Of a DNA stretch of 64,000 nucleotides, positions 19,136 through 26,592 are shown one piece after another. Origin of the DNA: Nostoc sp. KVJ3 (lineage in GTDB: Bacteria; Cyanobacteriota; Cyanobacteriia; Cyanobacteriales; Nostocaceae); contig NZ_WWFG01000002.1 of NCBI RefSeq assembly GCF_026127265.1, positions 1,426,001 to 1,490,000 of the forward strand, in the 5' to 3' direction. Within the stretch, counting starts at the first letter, position 1; each line of letters begins with the position of its first letter. A model generated the notes under the pieces. That model searched no databases. It was not told the DNA's origin and saw only the letters and a program-made list of their open reading frames with translations. A program made the position numbers and the translations under genes.

Positions 19136-20524
19136 CCCTGTTTTGTCACTCTAGGCAGAGGAAAAGTACAAATCAGGGTGATTCATGAAAATAAAAATTG
19201 AACTGGTGAGGTTATAAATAATAGATTGAAGTTTAGAAAACCCCAAATCTAGTTGAGGAATAGGAAAAACTGTCAACCAGGGGTATATCAGGTTGAATAA
19301 AGTAAAAGGTTGAATTATTAAACGGAGATTGTTAAGAATATTCTTCCAACCTTTACCATCATCCCACCGGGGGTGATCAGCCAATTTTGATGGAGACTTT
19401 GCTGGAGAAGGCTGCATTTGTTCAGAGTGTAGACTAACCATCAAGTAGCTACTACAAACAATCTCCCACCATCGTTCAATATCTTGATAGTGAGTCAAAC
19501 GGTAATCAGCCCAACCTAATTCATTTTTACTTTGCTTCAAGCCATATTCAACCCAAGTTCTTAAACCATAAAAGTTTCCCACATCTCTTGGTGTAAGGTC
19601 TGGGTATTTGCTCATCACATACCAAGTAGTGTTACCAGGTAATTTCTCTCGATCTGTAGTAATCTGCCAGTACCTATTTTCGCTACGTTTACCATAAATT
19701 ATTTCTCTGATAAACCTATTTTCACTACTCAGATCAGAAAATACTCGTTTAAACTTATGCCACTTCAAATATTGAGTGTATTGTCTTGGAGGTAGCTTTA
19801 CAGAATGGTTTGAGCGAATTGCTACTATATAGTTTTTCTTGAATTCATCTAATACAGCTATGAAGTTCTTACCACTTTCACCATATAAACTATCTGCCAG
19901 TACTAAGTTAAAGTTAAAACCCATTGATTCTAGCTTTCTCATCAGTATTGCCGCTATTTCAGGTTTAGTGCGATACTTATCCCCTGGCTTTAACCTTTCA
20001 CGAGGCTTATATACTTCAAACAGTAGTGGAAAAGTCATCCCGCAGAACACACCATACGCTGTTACTGCCACAATTCCGTTCTCTACTTTCCCAAAATTTC
20101 CTATATACTGCCGTTTCACATAATCTGTATTATTCCCTTTTTTTTTATCTCCTGTCTCATCAATAATCAGAATGATTGGTTTACCTTTTAGAACTTGTAA
20201 AATTAGCTCTAGTCGCAAAGCTCTTAACTTCTCTATATCCCACGGTGATGTAGTTAAAAAATGATGCAAACCTTGCTGGTTATCCAATCCTACAATTTTT
20301 GCTATTTCTGGTAGGGTTTTCCGTTTTAGTTCAGAAATACACCCTACATGAAGGTACTTAAAAGCCTCGAAGCTCCTAACATCTGGAAACAGGCTTTTAT
20401 ACCATTGACAATATTCGTCCACGAATTTGACTGTTGGTGCGGCTGGACGAGGCTGTACCATGCTCTGTATCTTGGTTCTAGCGTTTTTACGTTATTATAC
20501 TACTGCCAGAGTGACAAAACAGGG
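19136..20524. mobile_element. IS701-family insertion sequence with TTAA target duplication
   Basis: The ends are inverted repeats: CCCTGTTTTGTCACTCT (from 19136) and AGAGTGACAAAACAGGG (to 20524). TTAA lies directly outside on both sides (19132-19135 and 20525-20528), matching the YTAR target duplication known for IS701 elements. The 1389-bp length fits the family and the single transposase is intact, so the copy may be active and recent. It inserted just right of the GATCCCCGACTTCTT hairpin repeat, between a Uma2 gene and a hicBA pair. Confidence 0.9.
19151..20461 (-). CDS. IS701 family transposase (DDE_5)
   Basis: The 436-residue protein has the DDE triad in typical IS701 contexts: Asp in LIIDETGDKKKG (about residue 102), Asp in VLADSLYG (about 191), and Glu in YGLRTWVEYGLKQSKNELGW (about 310-330). 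The N-terminal part (FVDEYCQWYKSLFPDVRS, then GLDNQQGLHHFLTTSPW) is the DNA-binding region. It spans almost the full element, with the stop in the left inverted repeat and the start 63 bases from the right end. No frameshift or internal stop is seen, so it appears functional. Confidence 0.93.
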   Translation of the reverse strand: MVQPRPAAPTVKFVDEYCQWYKSLFPDVRSFEAFKYLHVGCISELKRKTLPEIAKIVGLDNQQGLHHFLTTSPWDIEKLRALRLELILQVLKGKPIILIIDETGDKKKGNNTDYVKRQYIGNFGKVENGIVAVTAYGVFCGMTFPLLFEVYKPRERLKPGDKYRTKPEIAAILMRKLESMGFNFNLVLADSLYGESGKNFIAVLDEFKKNYIVAIRSNHSVKLPPRQYTQYLKWHKFKRVFSDLSSENRFIREIIYGKRSENRYWQITTDREKLPGNTTWYVMSKYPDLTPRDVGNFYGLRTWVEYGLKQSKNELGWADYRLTHYQDIERWWEIVCSSYLMVSLHSEQMQPSPAKSPSKLADHPRWDDGKGWKNILNNLRLIIQPFTLFNLIYPWLTVFPIPQLDLGFSKLQSIIYNLTSSIFIFMNHPDLYFSSA

Positions 20525-20666
20525 TTAAGTAGGGCTGAATACCAGTTGTTAGACAAGATGAAGGTTTAACAACTGCGATCGCTATAGGTTGATTACGATT
20601 GAATATACTGTTTATTGTAGGCTCCATCAGAATCGCCTAAAATCTCCGTTGCCAAACGCGCTAGCG

Positions 20667-20891
20667 ATGAAACAAATCAAAATTATTGTCGAAAAACATT
20701 CTGACGGTTATGTTGCCTATCCTCTTGGTATTAAAGGGGCTATAGTTGGTCAAGGTGACACTTATGAAGAAGCCTTAGCCGATGTCAAGTCAGCTATTCG
20801 CTGCTACATTGAGATATTTGGCAAAGAAATACTCGAAGATGAATCACCAGTAATCGAAGCTTTTTTGACAGAGGCAGAGGTAGCTATTTAA
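20667..20891 (+). CDS. hicB: HicB family antitoxin
   Basis: The 74-residue protein is a HicB-type RNase-H-like fold: a strand KIIVEKHSDGYVAYPLGIKGAIVGQGDTYEEALADVKSAI (about 4-43) with the GDTYEEALADV signature, followed by a helix and an ESPVIEAFLTEAEVAI ending. HicB neutralises HicA by blocking its active site. The frame is open further upstream to 20589, but the ATG at 20667 (MKQIKIIV) fits the family and the upstream part is unlike HicB. It overlaps the downstream toxin start by one base (TAATG), implying translational coupling. It follows the IS701 right end by about 140 bases. Confidence 0.88.
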   Translation: MKQIKIIVEKHSDGYVAYPLGIKGAIVGQGDTYEEALADVKSAIRCYIEIFGKEILEDESPVIEAFLTEAEVAI

Positions 20892-21130
20892 TGCCGAAGT
20901 TTCCTGTCAATGCTCCGAAGAAGAAAGTTATAAAAGCATTTGAGTTGCTGGGTTTTTGCATTGTTCGGGAACGTGAACATATTGTCATGGTGCGAGAAAA
21001 TGAAGATGGATCGCAGACACTATTAGTAATGCCTAAGCAATCTCAAATTAAATCAGGGACATTAAGATCAATTTGTACTCAAGTAAGTATCTCGCGGGAT
21101 GAATTCTTAACAGCCTATGAGCAAAGCTGA
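20891..21130 (+). CDS. hicA: HicA family mRNA interferase toxin
   Basis: The 79-residue protein has the HicA double-stranded-RNA-binding-like fold: KKKVIKAFELLGFCIVREREHIVMVRE (about 10-36), with the catalytic His29 in REREHIVM where many HicAs have SHH or GSH, then LLVMPKQSQIKSGTLRSICTQVSISRDEFL, the conserved C-terminal helix. HicA cleaves mRNA in a translation-independent way. Its ATG overlaps the hicB stop (TAATG). The antitoxin-first gene order is the reverse of the classical E. coli hicAB pair but common in cyanobacteria. The pair is intact and placed in the accessory zone next to an IS. Confidence 0.87.
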   Translation: MPKFPVNAPKKKVIKAFELLGFCIVREREHIVMVRENEDGSQTLLVMPKQSQIKSGTLRSICTQVSISRDEFLTAYEQS

Positions 21131-21199
21131 GTAAAGATGCCAAAAACTGATATTTATGGTGTGCCAAAATAAATATCAGTAAAACTACGGTTTTGACCA

Positions 21200-23845
21200 A
21201 TGGCGTGGAATCCAGGGCAGGAATTGTTTGGTAGGCGCTACATAATCGAGAGAAAATTGGGCGAGGGTGGAGTTGGTATAACTTATCTCGCTAAAAATGA
21301 ACGGGGTCAACTTCGCGTAATTAAAACCTTGCGCCAAGAAATACGAAATTTTCCTACCAGAGAAAAGTATTTTAATTGGATAAAATATTTTAATTGGAAA
21401 AAGCAACAAGCTAAACTCAAGCAAGACTTCAAGCAAGAAGCATCGCTCCTGGCGTTATGTCGCCATCCTCACATTGTAGAAATAGAAAATATCTTTGATG
21501 AGGGTGACTTACCCTGTATGGTGATGGAATACATTGAGGGTGAAAATTTAGCTCAGGGAATAGACAAAAAAGGAGCATTACCAGAAGCAGAAGCACTGCA
21601 ATATATTCGGCAAATTGGCGACGCTTTGATACTAGTTCACTCTAAAGGTTTGCTGCATCGAGATATCAAGCCAGACAATATTATGATACGTGCAAGTAGG
21701 CAAGAAGCCGTACTTATTGACTTTGGCATTGCTAGACAATTTATTCCTGGTACAGTTCAACGCCATACAGAGAGTCAGACTCCTGGTTATGCGCCACCAG
21801 AGCAGTCTTTATCTAATGCAGAACGCGGAGAATATATTGATGTTTATGCCTTAGCAGCAACCCTGTATGCTTTGGTGACTGGACAAGCAGCTAGGTCAGC
21901 ATTTGAAAGAAAGTACAACTATAACCTGAAACAACCCCAATATTTAAATCCTACTATTAGCGACAGGGTGAATGAGGCGATTATGAGGGGGATGGCGCTA
22001 GATTACAAGTTGCGTCCCCAGTCAGTGCAGGAGTGGTTACATTTGTTGGATGCGGCAATAGTAGCACCAACACAACCAGTAGCATCTTCATCTTACACAC
22101 CCCCATCTTGGGAATGCGTCCATAATATTCCGGGGATTTCTGGAGAAATAGCCCTTAGCCCCAAGGGAGATATTTTAGCAAGTGCGGCAGGTAAAGTTAT
22201 TCACTTGTTTTCATCAACTACAGGTCAACTTCTCCGCACCCTGAGTGGTCATTCCATCTCGGTTAATTCCATCGCCATCAGTAGTGATGGGCAAATGTTG
22301 GCTAGTGGTAGTTCGGACAACACTATCAAACTGTGGAATGTGGCAACAGGGAGAGAAATTCGCACCCTCACGGGTCATTCCAATTCAGTTAATTCCGTAG
22401 CCATCAGTAGTGATAGGCAAATGTTGGCTAGTGGTAGTTCGGACAACACTATCAAACTGTGGAATGTGGCAACAGGCTCAGAAATTTGCACCCTGAGTGG
22501 TCATGCCGAATCGGTTAATTCCGTCGCCATCAGTAGTGATGGGCAAATGTTGGCTAGTGGTAGTTCGGACAACACTATCAAACTGTGGAATGTGGCAACA
22601 GGGAGAGAAATTCGCACCCTGAGTGGTCATTCCAAATGGGTTACTTCCGTCGCCATCAGTAGTGATGGGCAAATGTTGGCTAGTGGTAGTTGGGACAAGA
22701 CTATCAAACTGTGGAATGTGGCAACAGGCTCAGAAATTCGCACCCTGAGTGGTCATTCCAAATGGGTTACTTCCGTCGCCATCAGTAGTGATGGGCAAAT
22801 GTTGGCTAGTGGTAGTTGGGGCACTATCAAACTGTGGTCAGTGACTACAGGAAGAGAAATTTGCACCCTGAGTGGTCATTCCAAATGGGTTACTTCCGTC
22901 GCCATCAGTAGTGATGGGCAAATGTTGGCTAGTGGTAGTTATGACAAGACTATCAAACTGTGGAATGTGGCAACAGGAAGAGAAATTTGCACCCTGAGTG
23001 GTCATGCCGAATCGGTTAATTCCGTCGCCATCAGTAGTGATGGGCAAATGTTGGCTAGTGGTGGTAGAGACAAGACTATCAAACTGTGGAATGTGGCAAC
23101 AGGTAGAGAAATTTGCACCCTGAGTGGTCATGCCGAATCGGTTAGTTCCATAGCCATCAGTAGTGATGGGCAAATGTTGGCTAGTGGTAGTTGGGACAAG
23201 ACTATCAAACTGTGGAATGTGGCAACAGGCTCAGAAATTCGCACCCTGAGTGGTCATTCCAACTCGGTTAATTCCGTCGCCATCAGTAGTGATGGGCAAA
23301 TGTTGGCTAGTGGTAGTTGGGGCACTATCAAACTGTGGTCAGTGACTACAGGAAGAGAAATTTGCACCCTGAGTGGTCATTCCAAATGGGTTACTTCCGT
23401 CGCCATCAGTAGTGATGGGCAAATGTTGGCTAGTGGTAGTTGGGGCACTATCAAACTGTGGAATGTGGCAACAGGAAGAGAAAGCACCCTGAGTGGTCAT
23501 TCCAACTGGGTTACTTCCGTCGCCGTCAGTAGTGATGGGCAAATGTTGGCTAGTGGTAGTTGGGACAAGACTATCAAACTGTGGAATGTGGCAACAGGCA
23601 GAGAAATTTGCACCCTGAGTGGTCATTCCGGTAGGGTTACTTCTGTAGCCATCAGTAGAGATGGGCAAATCCTGGCTAGTGGTAGTTTGGACAAGACTAT
23701 CAAACTGTGGGAAGTGGCAACAGGTAAAGAAATTTGCACCCTCAGTCATTTTGACTCAGTTATTTCCGTCGCCTTTACTCCCGATAGAAGTTGTCTTGCT
23801 GCTGGAGATATTAGCGGAAATATCAAAATTTGGCGACGCAGCTAG
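21200..23845 (+). CDS. Ser/Thr protein kinase fused to 14 WD40 blades
   Basis: An N-terminal eukaryotic-type kinase domain (about residues 10-285) has the Gly loop GEGGVG, Lys42, the HRD catalytic loop HRDIKPDN (153-160) and DFG (174-176), so it looks active. A short Pro/Ser linker leads to WD40 repeats from about 310 to 881: one diverged first blade, twelve nearly identical blades (core AISSDGQMLASGS, then TIKLW and CTLSGH variants) and one diverged last blade, fourteen in all, enough for two seven-bladed propellers. Three blades are one residue shorter at WDKT versus WGT and one lacks two residues; all indels keep frame. No membrane segment is seen. Partner and trigger are unknown; it is a single gene downstream of hicBA. 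Confidence 0.93.
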   Translation: MAWNPGQELFGRRYIIERKLGEGGVGITYLAKNERGQLRVIKTLRQEIRNFPTREKYFNWIKYFNWKKQQAKLKQDFKQEASLLALCRHPHIVEIENIFDEGDLPCMVMEYIEGENLAQGIDKKGALPEAEALQYIRQIGDALILVHSKGLLHRDIKPDNIMIRASRQEAVLIDFGIARQFIPGTVQRHTESQTPGYAPPEQSLSNAERGEYIDVYALAATLYALVTGQAARSAFERKYNYNLKQPQYLNPTISDRVNEAIMRGMALDYKLRPQSVQEWLHLLDAAIVAPTQPVASSSYTPPSWECVHNIPGISGEIALSPKGDILASAAGKVIHLFSSTTGQLLRTLSGHSISVNSIAISSDGQMLASGSSDNTIKLWNVATGREIRTLTGHSNSVNSVAISSDRQMLASGSSDNTIKLWNVATGSEICTLSGHAESVNSVAISSDGQMLASGSSDNTIKLWNVATGREIRTLSGHSKWVTSVAISSDGQMLASGSWDKTIKLWNVATGSEIRTLSGHSKWVTSVAISSDGQMLASGSWGTIKLWSVTTGREICTLSGHSKWVTSVAISSDGQMLASGSYDKTIKLWNVATGREICTLSGHAESVNSVAISSDGQMLASGGRDKTIKLWNVATGREICTLSGHAESVSSIAISSDGQMLASGSWDKTIKLWNVATGSEIRTLSGHSNSVNSVAISSDGQMLASGSWGTIKLWSVTTGREICTLSGHSKWVTSVAISSDGQMLASGSWGTIKLWNVATGRESTLSGHSNWVTSVAVSSDGQMLASGSWDKTIKLWNVATGREICTLSGHSGRVTSVAISRDGQILASGSLDKTIKLWEVATGKEICTLSHFDSVISVAFTPDRSCLAAGDISGNIKIWRRS
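22246..23745 (+). repeat. Near-identical 126-bp WD40-coding repeat array
   Basis: About twelve direct repeats of 126 bp (three of 123 bp and one shorter) encode the WD40 blades. They share long identical stretches at the DNA level, such as GATGGGCAAATGTTGGCTAG in almost every unit, including at synonymous positions. This indicates recent amplification or ongoing gene conversion. Confidence 0.9.
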
Positions 23846-23850
23846 TTGTG

Positions 23851-23882
23851 CAATAACAGCGTCAAAATAGTATTAGGACTTG
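23851..23882. repeat. 32-bp direct repeat, left copy
   Basis: CAATAACAGCGTCAAAATAG and the following TATTAGGACTTG recur identically at 26482-26513. It begins just after the stop of the kinase-WD40 gene. Confidence 0.8.
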
Positions 23883-23988
23883 ACAAGGTATTTCGTTGTT
23901 AACATACACTGCCTAGAAATTTATTTCCGGTTTAATAACGCAAGTCCATTAAAATGGATAATTTGTGGGAGTTAGGATTAAACAATAT

Positions 23989-24240
23989 ATGAACGTCAGG
24001 TTGCATCCCCATGCACAAGCACGATTAAATGAACGTGGAGCAACAGAAGTAGAAGTTATTGCCACAGTCGAAAATGGTGTTACCTTTCTGGCTCAATTTG
24101 GTAGAACTGGATTTAGGTGTAACTTTCCCTTCAATGCTGAATGGAATGGCAAGTTTTATACTACTAAAAAAATTGAGGCAATAGCTGTTCAAGAGGAAGA
24201 AGACTGGTTAGTTATTACAGTCATCGTCAAATACTTTTAA
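23989..24240 (+). CDS. DUF4258 domain protein
   Basis: The 83-residue protein has the DUF4258 layout: HPHAQARLNERGATEVEVIATVENG at the N-terminus, a central RCNFPFNAEWNGKFYTTKKIEAIAV, and the terminal WLVITVIVKYF strand. DUF4258 proteins are predicted RNA-binding or toxin-like BECR/RelE-fold relatives and are commonly paired with small DUF2283 or HTH proteins. The GTG at 23965 is open upstream, but the ATG at 23989 (MNVRLHPHAQ) fits better. The DUF2283 gene begins 13 bases after its stop, suggesting a bicistronic module. Confidence 0.82.
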   Translation: MNVRLHPHAQARLNERGATEVEVIATVENGVTFLAQFGRTGFRCNFPFNAEWNGKFYTTKKIEAIAVQEEEDWLVITVIVKYF

Positions 24241-24253
24241 AGAGAAAAATTCC

Positions 24254-24493
24254 ATGAAAATTACCTACGACCCAAGATACAACATAGCTTATATCTATCT
24301 CCAAGAAAAAACTGCACAAGTAGAAACAATTCAAGTCAGCCAAGAAATGAATGTAGATATTGCTCCTGATGGCACAATTTATGGAATTGAATTGCTCAAT
24401 GCTAACCAGCAATTAGGTGCTGATGAACAGGGTAAATTAATCGTAGTCAATGAAGCATTAGGAGAATCTGCCGAAATTAAGTTGTTACTATAG
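24254..24493 (+). CDS. DUF2283 domain protein
   Basis: The 79-residue protein opens MKITYDPRYNIAYIYLQEK and continues with EMNVDIAPDGTIYGIELLNANQQL, the DUF2283 pattern of a small beta-rich protein. The family is of unknown function and often lies directly after DUF4258 genes, so an antitoxin-like role is an inference from context. A related gene at 24752 and a stub at 25006 show that the module has been duplicated here. Confidence 0.85.
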   Translation: MKITYDPRYNIAYIYLQEKTAQVETIQVSQEMNVDIAPDGTIYGIELLNANQQLGADEQGKLIVVNEALGESAEIKLLL

Positions 24494-24565
24494 TAATCCT
24501 AAATCATTCGTGAACAAAAAGATCCCCGACTTCTTGAAGAAGTCGGGGATCTGAGACCGACGATT
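24492..24565. repeat. GATCCCCGACTTCTT hairpin repeat, second copy
   Basis: TAGTAATCCTAAATCATTCG leads to GATCCCCGACTTCTT (24521-24535) and its inverse AAGAAGTCGGGGATC (24537-24551). The repeat sits precisely where the 5' part of the next DUF4258 copy is missing. Confidence 0.75.
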
Positions 24566-24574
24566 TTGCAGTAG

Positions 24575-24738
24575 TTCCTGGGAAGAAGCTGAAGAAAATC
24601 GTTTACAATGCCACAAAGACTTTACCTTCGGTCAAGAATGGAATGGTAAGGTTTATGCTACAAAACGAATCCGCCCGATATTCATGGAAAAAGCCACAGA
24701 AATTGTAGTTATAACCGTTTACACTTATTACTTCTAAA
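24575..24738 (+). pseudogene. 3' remnant of a second DUF4258 gene
   Basis: In one frame this stretch reads WEEAEENRLQCHKDFTFGQE, then WNGKVYATKRI and finally EIVVITVYTYYF before TAA at 24736-24738. It parallels the intact protein's CNFPFNAEWNGKFYTTKKIE and WLVITVIVKYF. No start codon or N-terminal HPHAQ region remains; the upstream boundary is the hairpin repeat ending near 24551. It is followed 13 bases later by a DUF2283 gene, the same spacing as in the intact module. Confidence 0.8.
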
Positions 24739-24751
24739 CAGAGATATTCCT

Positions 24752-25003
24752 ATGAAAATTAGCTATGATGCCGAAGTTGATGCTCTCAGTATCACTTTCC
24801 GCGAAACCACTGTAACAACGCAACATTTAGCTGAAGGAATCGCCGCCGATTATGATGCAGAAGGACAATTAGCTGGTATCGAGATATTAGATGCTGTCAA
24901 ACGATTTGGCGGACAAGAAACTCTCCGCCAAGTAATTATTGAAAGAATAGGTTTGTCAGTTACTAGTGAAAACATGACAAATGTTGAAAAAACAACAGCC
25001 TGA
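24752..25003 (+). CDS. DUF2283 domain protein, second copy
   Basis: The 83-residue protein opens MKISYDAEVDALSITFRETT and has EGIAADYDAEGQLAGIEILDAVKRFGGQETL, the DUF2283 pattern. It lies 13 bases after a broken DUF4258 gene, so it is probably the orphaned partner of that decayed copy. It is well diverged from the copy at 24254, so the duplication is not recent or the two were acquired separately. Confidence 0.82.
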   Translation: MKISYDAEVDALSITFRETTVTTQHLAEGIAADYDAEGQLAGIEILDAVKRFGGQETLRQVIIERIGLSVTSENMTNVEKTTA

Positions 25004-25005
25004 CA

Positions 25006-25059
25006 ATGAAAATTACTTACGATCCAAGGTACAACATAGCTAAGAGTCGCACATCGTAA
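25006..25059 (+). pseudogene. 5' stub of a third DUF2283 gene
   Basis: ATG at 25006 opens a frame reading MKITYDPRYNIAKSRTS and then stops at 25057-25059. The first 12 residues are identical to the start of the gene at 24254 (MKITYDPRYNIA), then the match ends abruptly. This is a truncated duplicate, two bases after the previous gene's stop. Confidence 0.8.
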
Positions 25060-25132
25060 AGATATTTATAGAATTTTTCCTTGATACAATATCTTTAGAG
25101 AAACACATATCATAAATTGTATCGCGCTGACT

Positions 25133-25489
25133 ATGACAACCGTAATTGCTAGACCTTCATCCTTGATTGGCAGTATCAGAATAGAAAAGCTGAATAAATT
25201 TAACCTATTCAAATTTAATGATGAACTGCAAGCACGGATGGAAGAACTTTTAGAACGCAAAAAAGCTGATTTACTAACTCCAGAAGAAGCGATTGAACTT
25301 GAAGAAATTGGAGAATCTTACTCCCCTTCCCTTGTAGGGAAGGGGCTGGGGGTTAGGTCTATATTCCACTCAACCGAGAAGCCCTACAAACCCTATTGCT
25401 CTTTAACCTACAACTGTTTAGTTCTAAACACAAACTTTTTAACTTCAAACGAAAACATTCTCACTTCAAACCGGAAATTTCTCGTTTAA
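25133..25489 (+). pseudogene. Truncated small conserved protein ending in repeat DNA
   Basis: The first roughly 62 residues look like a known type of small cyanobacterial protein (NDELQARMEELLERKKADLLTPEEAIELEEIGE), acidic and helical, usually ending soon after ELEGI-like text. Here the frame runs at about 25319 into CTCCCCTTCCCTTGTAGGG, a dispersed repeat, and then into the 21-bp tandem array, giving an unrelated tail to 25489. I regard it as a gene whose 3' end was replaced by repeats; whether the chimeric protein is made is unknown. Confidence 0.6.
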
Positions 25490-25855
25490 AACCAGAACAT
25501 TCTCACTTCAAACCAAAAACTTCTCGTTTAAAACCAGAACATTCTCACTTGAAGCCGGAAAGTTCTCGTTTAAAACCAAAACATTCTCACTTGAAACAAG
25601 AACGTTCTCACTGACAACAGCAAAAATTAAGCTTCCGACTAGAGAGTTTTTACTTGAAACAGAAACACCCAAGCTCAGAAGCTCAAAGCTTTAGGTTTTT
25701 AGGTAGAAGCGTTGAGTTAATTTCTCGACTTAGGGAACTCCAAATAAAAAAATACTCAATTACTTCTTGTGGGGTGGGCGACACGATAACCCATAGCCAA
25801 GGGCGGACAAGATGTCCACCCCACAAGATTGGATAATTTATTTGTTGGAAGTCCC
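25319..25855. other. Repeat-filled region after the truncated gene
   Basis: No intact gene is seen. Contents from left: the CCCCTTCCC repeat (25322-25360), the 21-bp tandem array (25456-25623), AT-rich DNA, and a palindromic element at 25732-25856. A 60-codon frame at 25654-25836 is repeat-derived. Confidence 0.65.
25456..25623. repeat. 21-bp tandem repeat array (8 units, alternating types)
   Basis: Eight consecutive 21-base units start at 25456. Odd units resemble CATTCTCACTTCAAACC plus RRAA; even units resemble TTCTCGTTTAAAACC. The alternation makes a 42-base higher-order period. Degenerate units extend left to about 25414. Because 21 is divisible by three, a frame from 25396 to 25614 stays open and would encode heptads such as HSHFKPE and SRLKPEH. 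There are no spacers, so it is not a CRISPR array. Confidence 0.88.
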
Positions 25856-25856
25856 T
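25732..25856. repeat. Palindromic dispersed element with imperfect inverted ends
   Basis: AGGGAACTCCAAATAAA (25732-25748) is mirrored by TTTATTTGTTGGAAGTCCCT (25837-25856), and inside CTTGTGGGGTGGGC faces GTCCACCCCACAAG. The roughly 125-bp element has no coding content. Its right edge touches the stop codon of the minus-strand gene at 25856. Confidence 0.65.
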
Positions 25857-26323
25857 TATGAACTTTGTGGTTGCACTTTTTTAGCTTTCCGGGCAAATCT
25901 GCGTCCTAAATCATCAATCATTGACTCTAAACCCGCGCCTTTACCACTGACTTTCGCATAGTTATATACCATCAACCCCGCCGCATAAGCTTCGCTACCA
26001 ACAGCCACAGATGTATCATCCACCAGTTCTTGCAGTTGCGTCAATGACAGCAAAATGGGATACAGGGCTTCAAATAATTCGATATCTTGGCGCATTTCAT
26101 TCAAGTCAAAAGAACGAGGTAAGAAGTCAGGGTTTTGTGTACCGATTTCCAACGCCTTACTCACAAACGCCCGACTCTTATCCCCCAGCTTGGGTAAAGC
26201 TTTACGCTCCTCGGTTGTCAAATCAATCAAGAACGGTAACTTTTCGCGAATAGTAGTAATAGCTTGCATCACGGCTTCCCTGTCTGCGGAGGAAAGTTTT
26301 GCACTGACTTTATTATCTGCCAT
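25856..26323 (-). CDS. Conserved cyanobacterial hypothetical protein (155 aa)
   Basis: The protein is soluble and mostly helical: DREAVMQAITTIREKLPFLIDLTTEERKALPKLGDKSRAFVSKALE, then DLNEMRQDIELFEALYPILLSLTQLQELVDDTSVAVGSEAYAAGLMVYNYAK and a basic end (GRRFARKAKKVQ). I recognise it as the type of small conserved protein seen in several cyanobacteria near accessory genes, but no function is known. No signal peptide, membrane segment or catalytic motif is visible. It is transcribed toward the repeat element at 25732, which abuts its stop codon, and has no close neighbour on its strand. Confidence 0.7.
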   Translation of the reverse strand: MADNKVSAKLSSADREAVMQAITTIREKLPFLIDLTTEERKALPKLGDKSRAFVSKALEIGTQNPDFLPRSFDLNEMRQDIELFEALYPILLSLTQLQELVDDTSVAVGSEAYAAGLMVYNYAKVSGKGAGLESMIDDLGRRFARKAKKVQPQSS

Positions 26324-26481
26324 TTTTCATACACCTTTAATGGTACTAAATTTCAGTATTCCCAAAATTACAGCGTTTTTCACGTAAATGAAGTACATAG
26401 GTAGGGGCACAGCACTGCTGTATCCTTAAAATCATCTGTACCTCACGCCTGTTGCAATCTGCTGTAATTAGCAAAGATGTA

Positions 26482-26513
26482 CAATAACAGCGTCAAAATA
26501 GTATTAGGACTTG
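26482..26513. repeat. 32-bp direct repeat, right copy
   Basis: Identical to 23851-23882, and both are preceded by TGT plus one base. The two copies bracket the DUF4258/DUF2283 modules, the tandem array and the hypothetical gene at 25856. Confidence 0.8.
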
Positions 26514-26556
26514 CAAACAATCAATCAGATGTCGGAAAAATGCTAGAAATAACCAA

Positions 26557-26592
26557 AAATTACGACAAGAATGCCAACGTGCCGAACGACTG
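26557..26592 (+). pseudogene. Possible Uma2 C-terminal fragment
   Basis: One frame reads KLRQECQRAERL before TGA, which resembles the QERQRAERLAAQLR tail of the Uma2 protein at 18364. Only about a dozen codons remain, so this is a tentative relic call. Confidence 0.35.

Noticed and set aside
22246..23745. Regular direct repeats considered as a CRISPR or satellite
   Set aside because: They code in frame for WD40 blades within one protein, with normal blade motifs.
25456..25623. 21-bp array considered as a CRISPR array
   Set aside because: Units are contiguous with no unique spacers and no cas genes are near.
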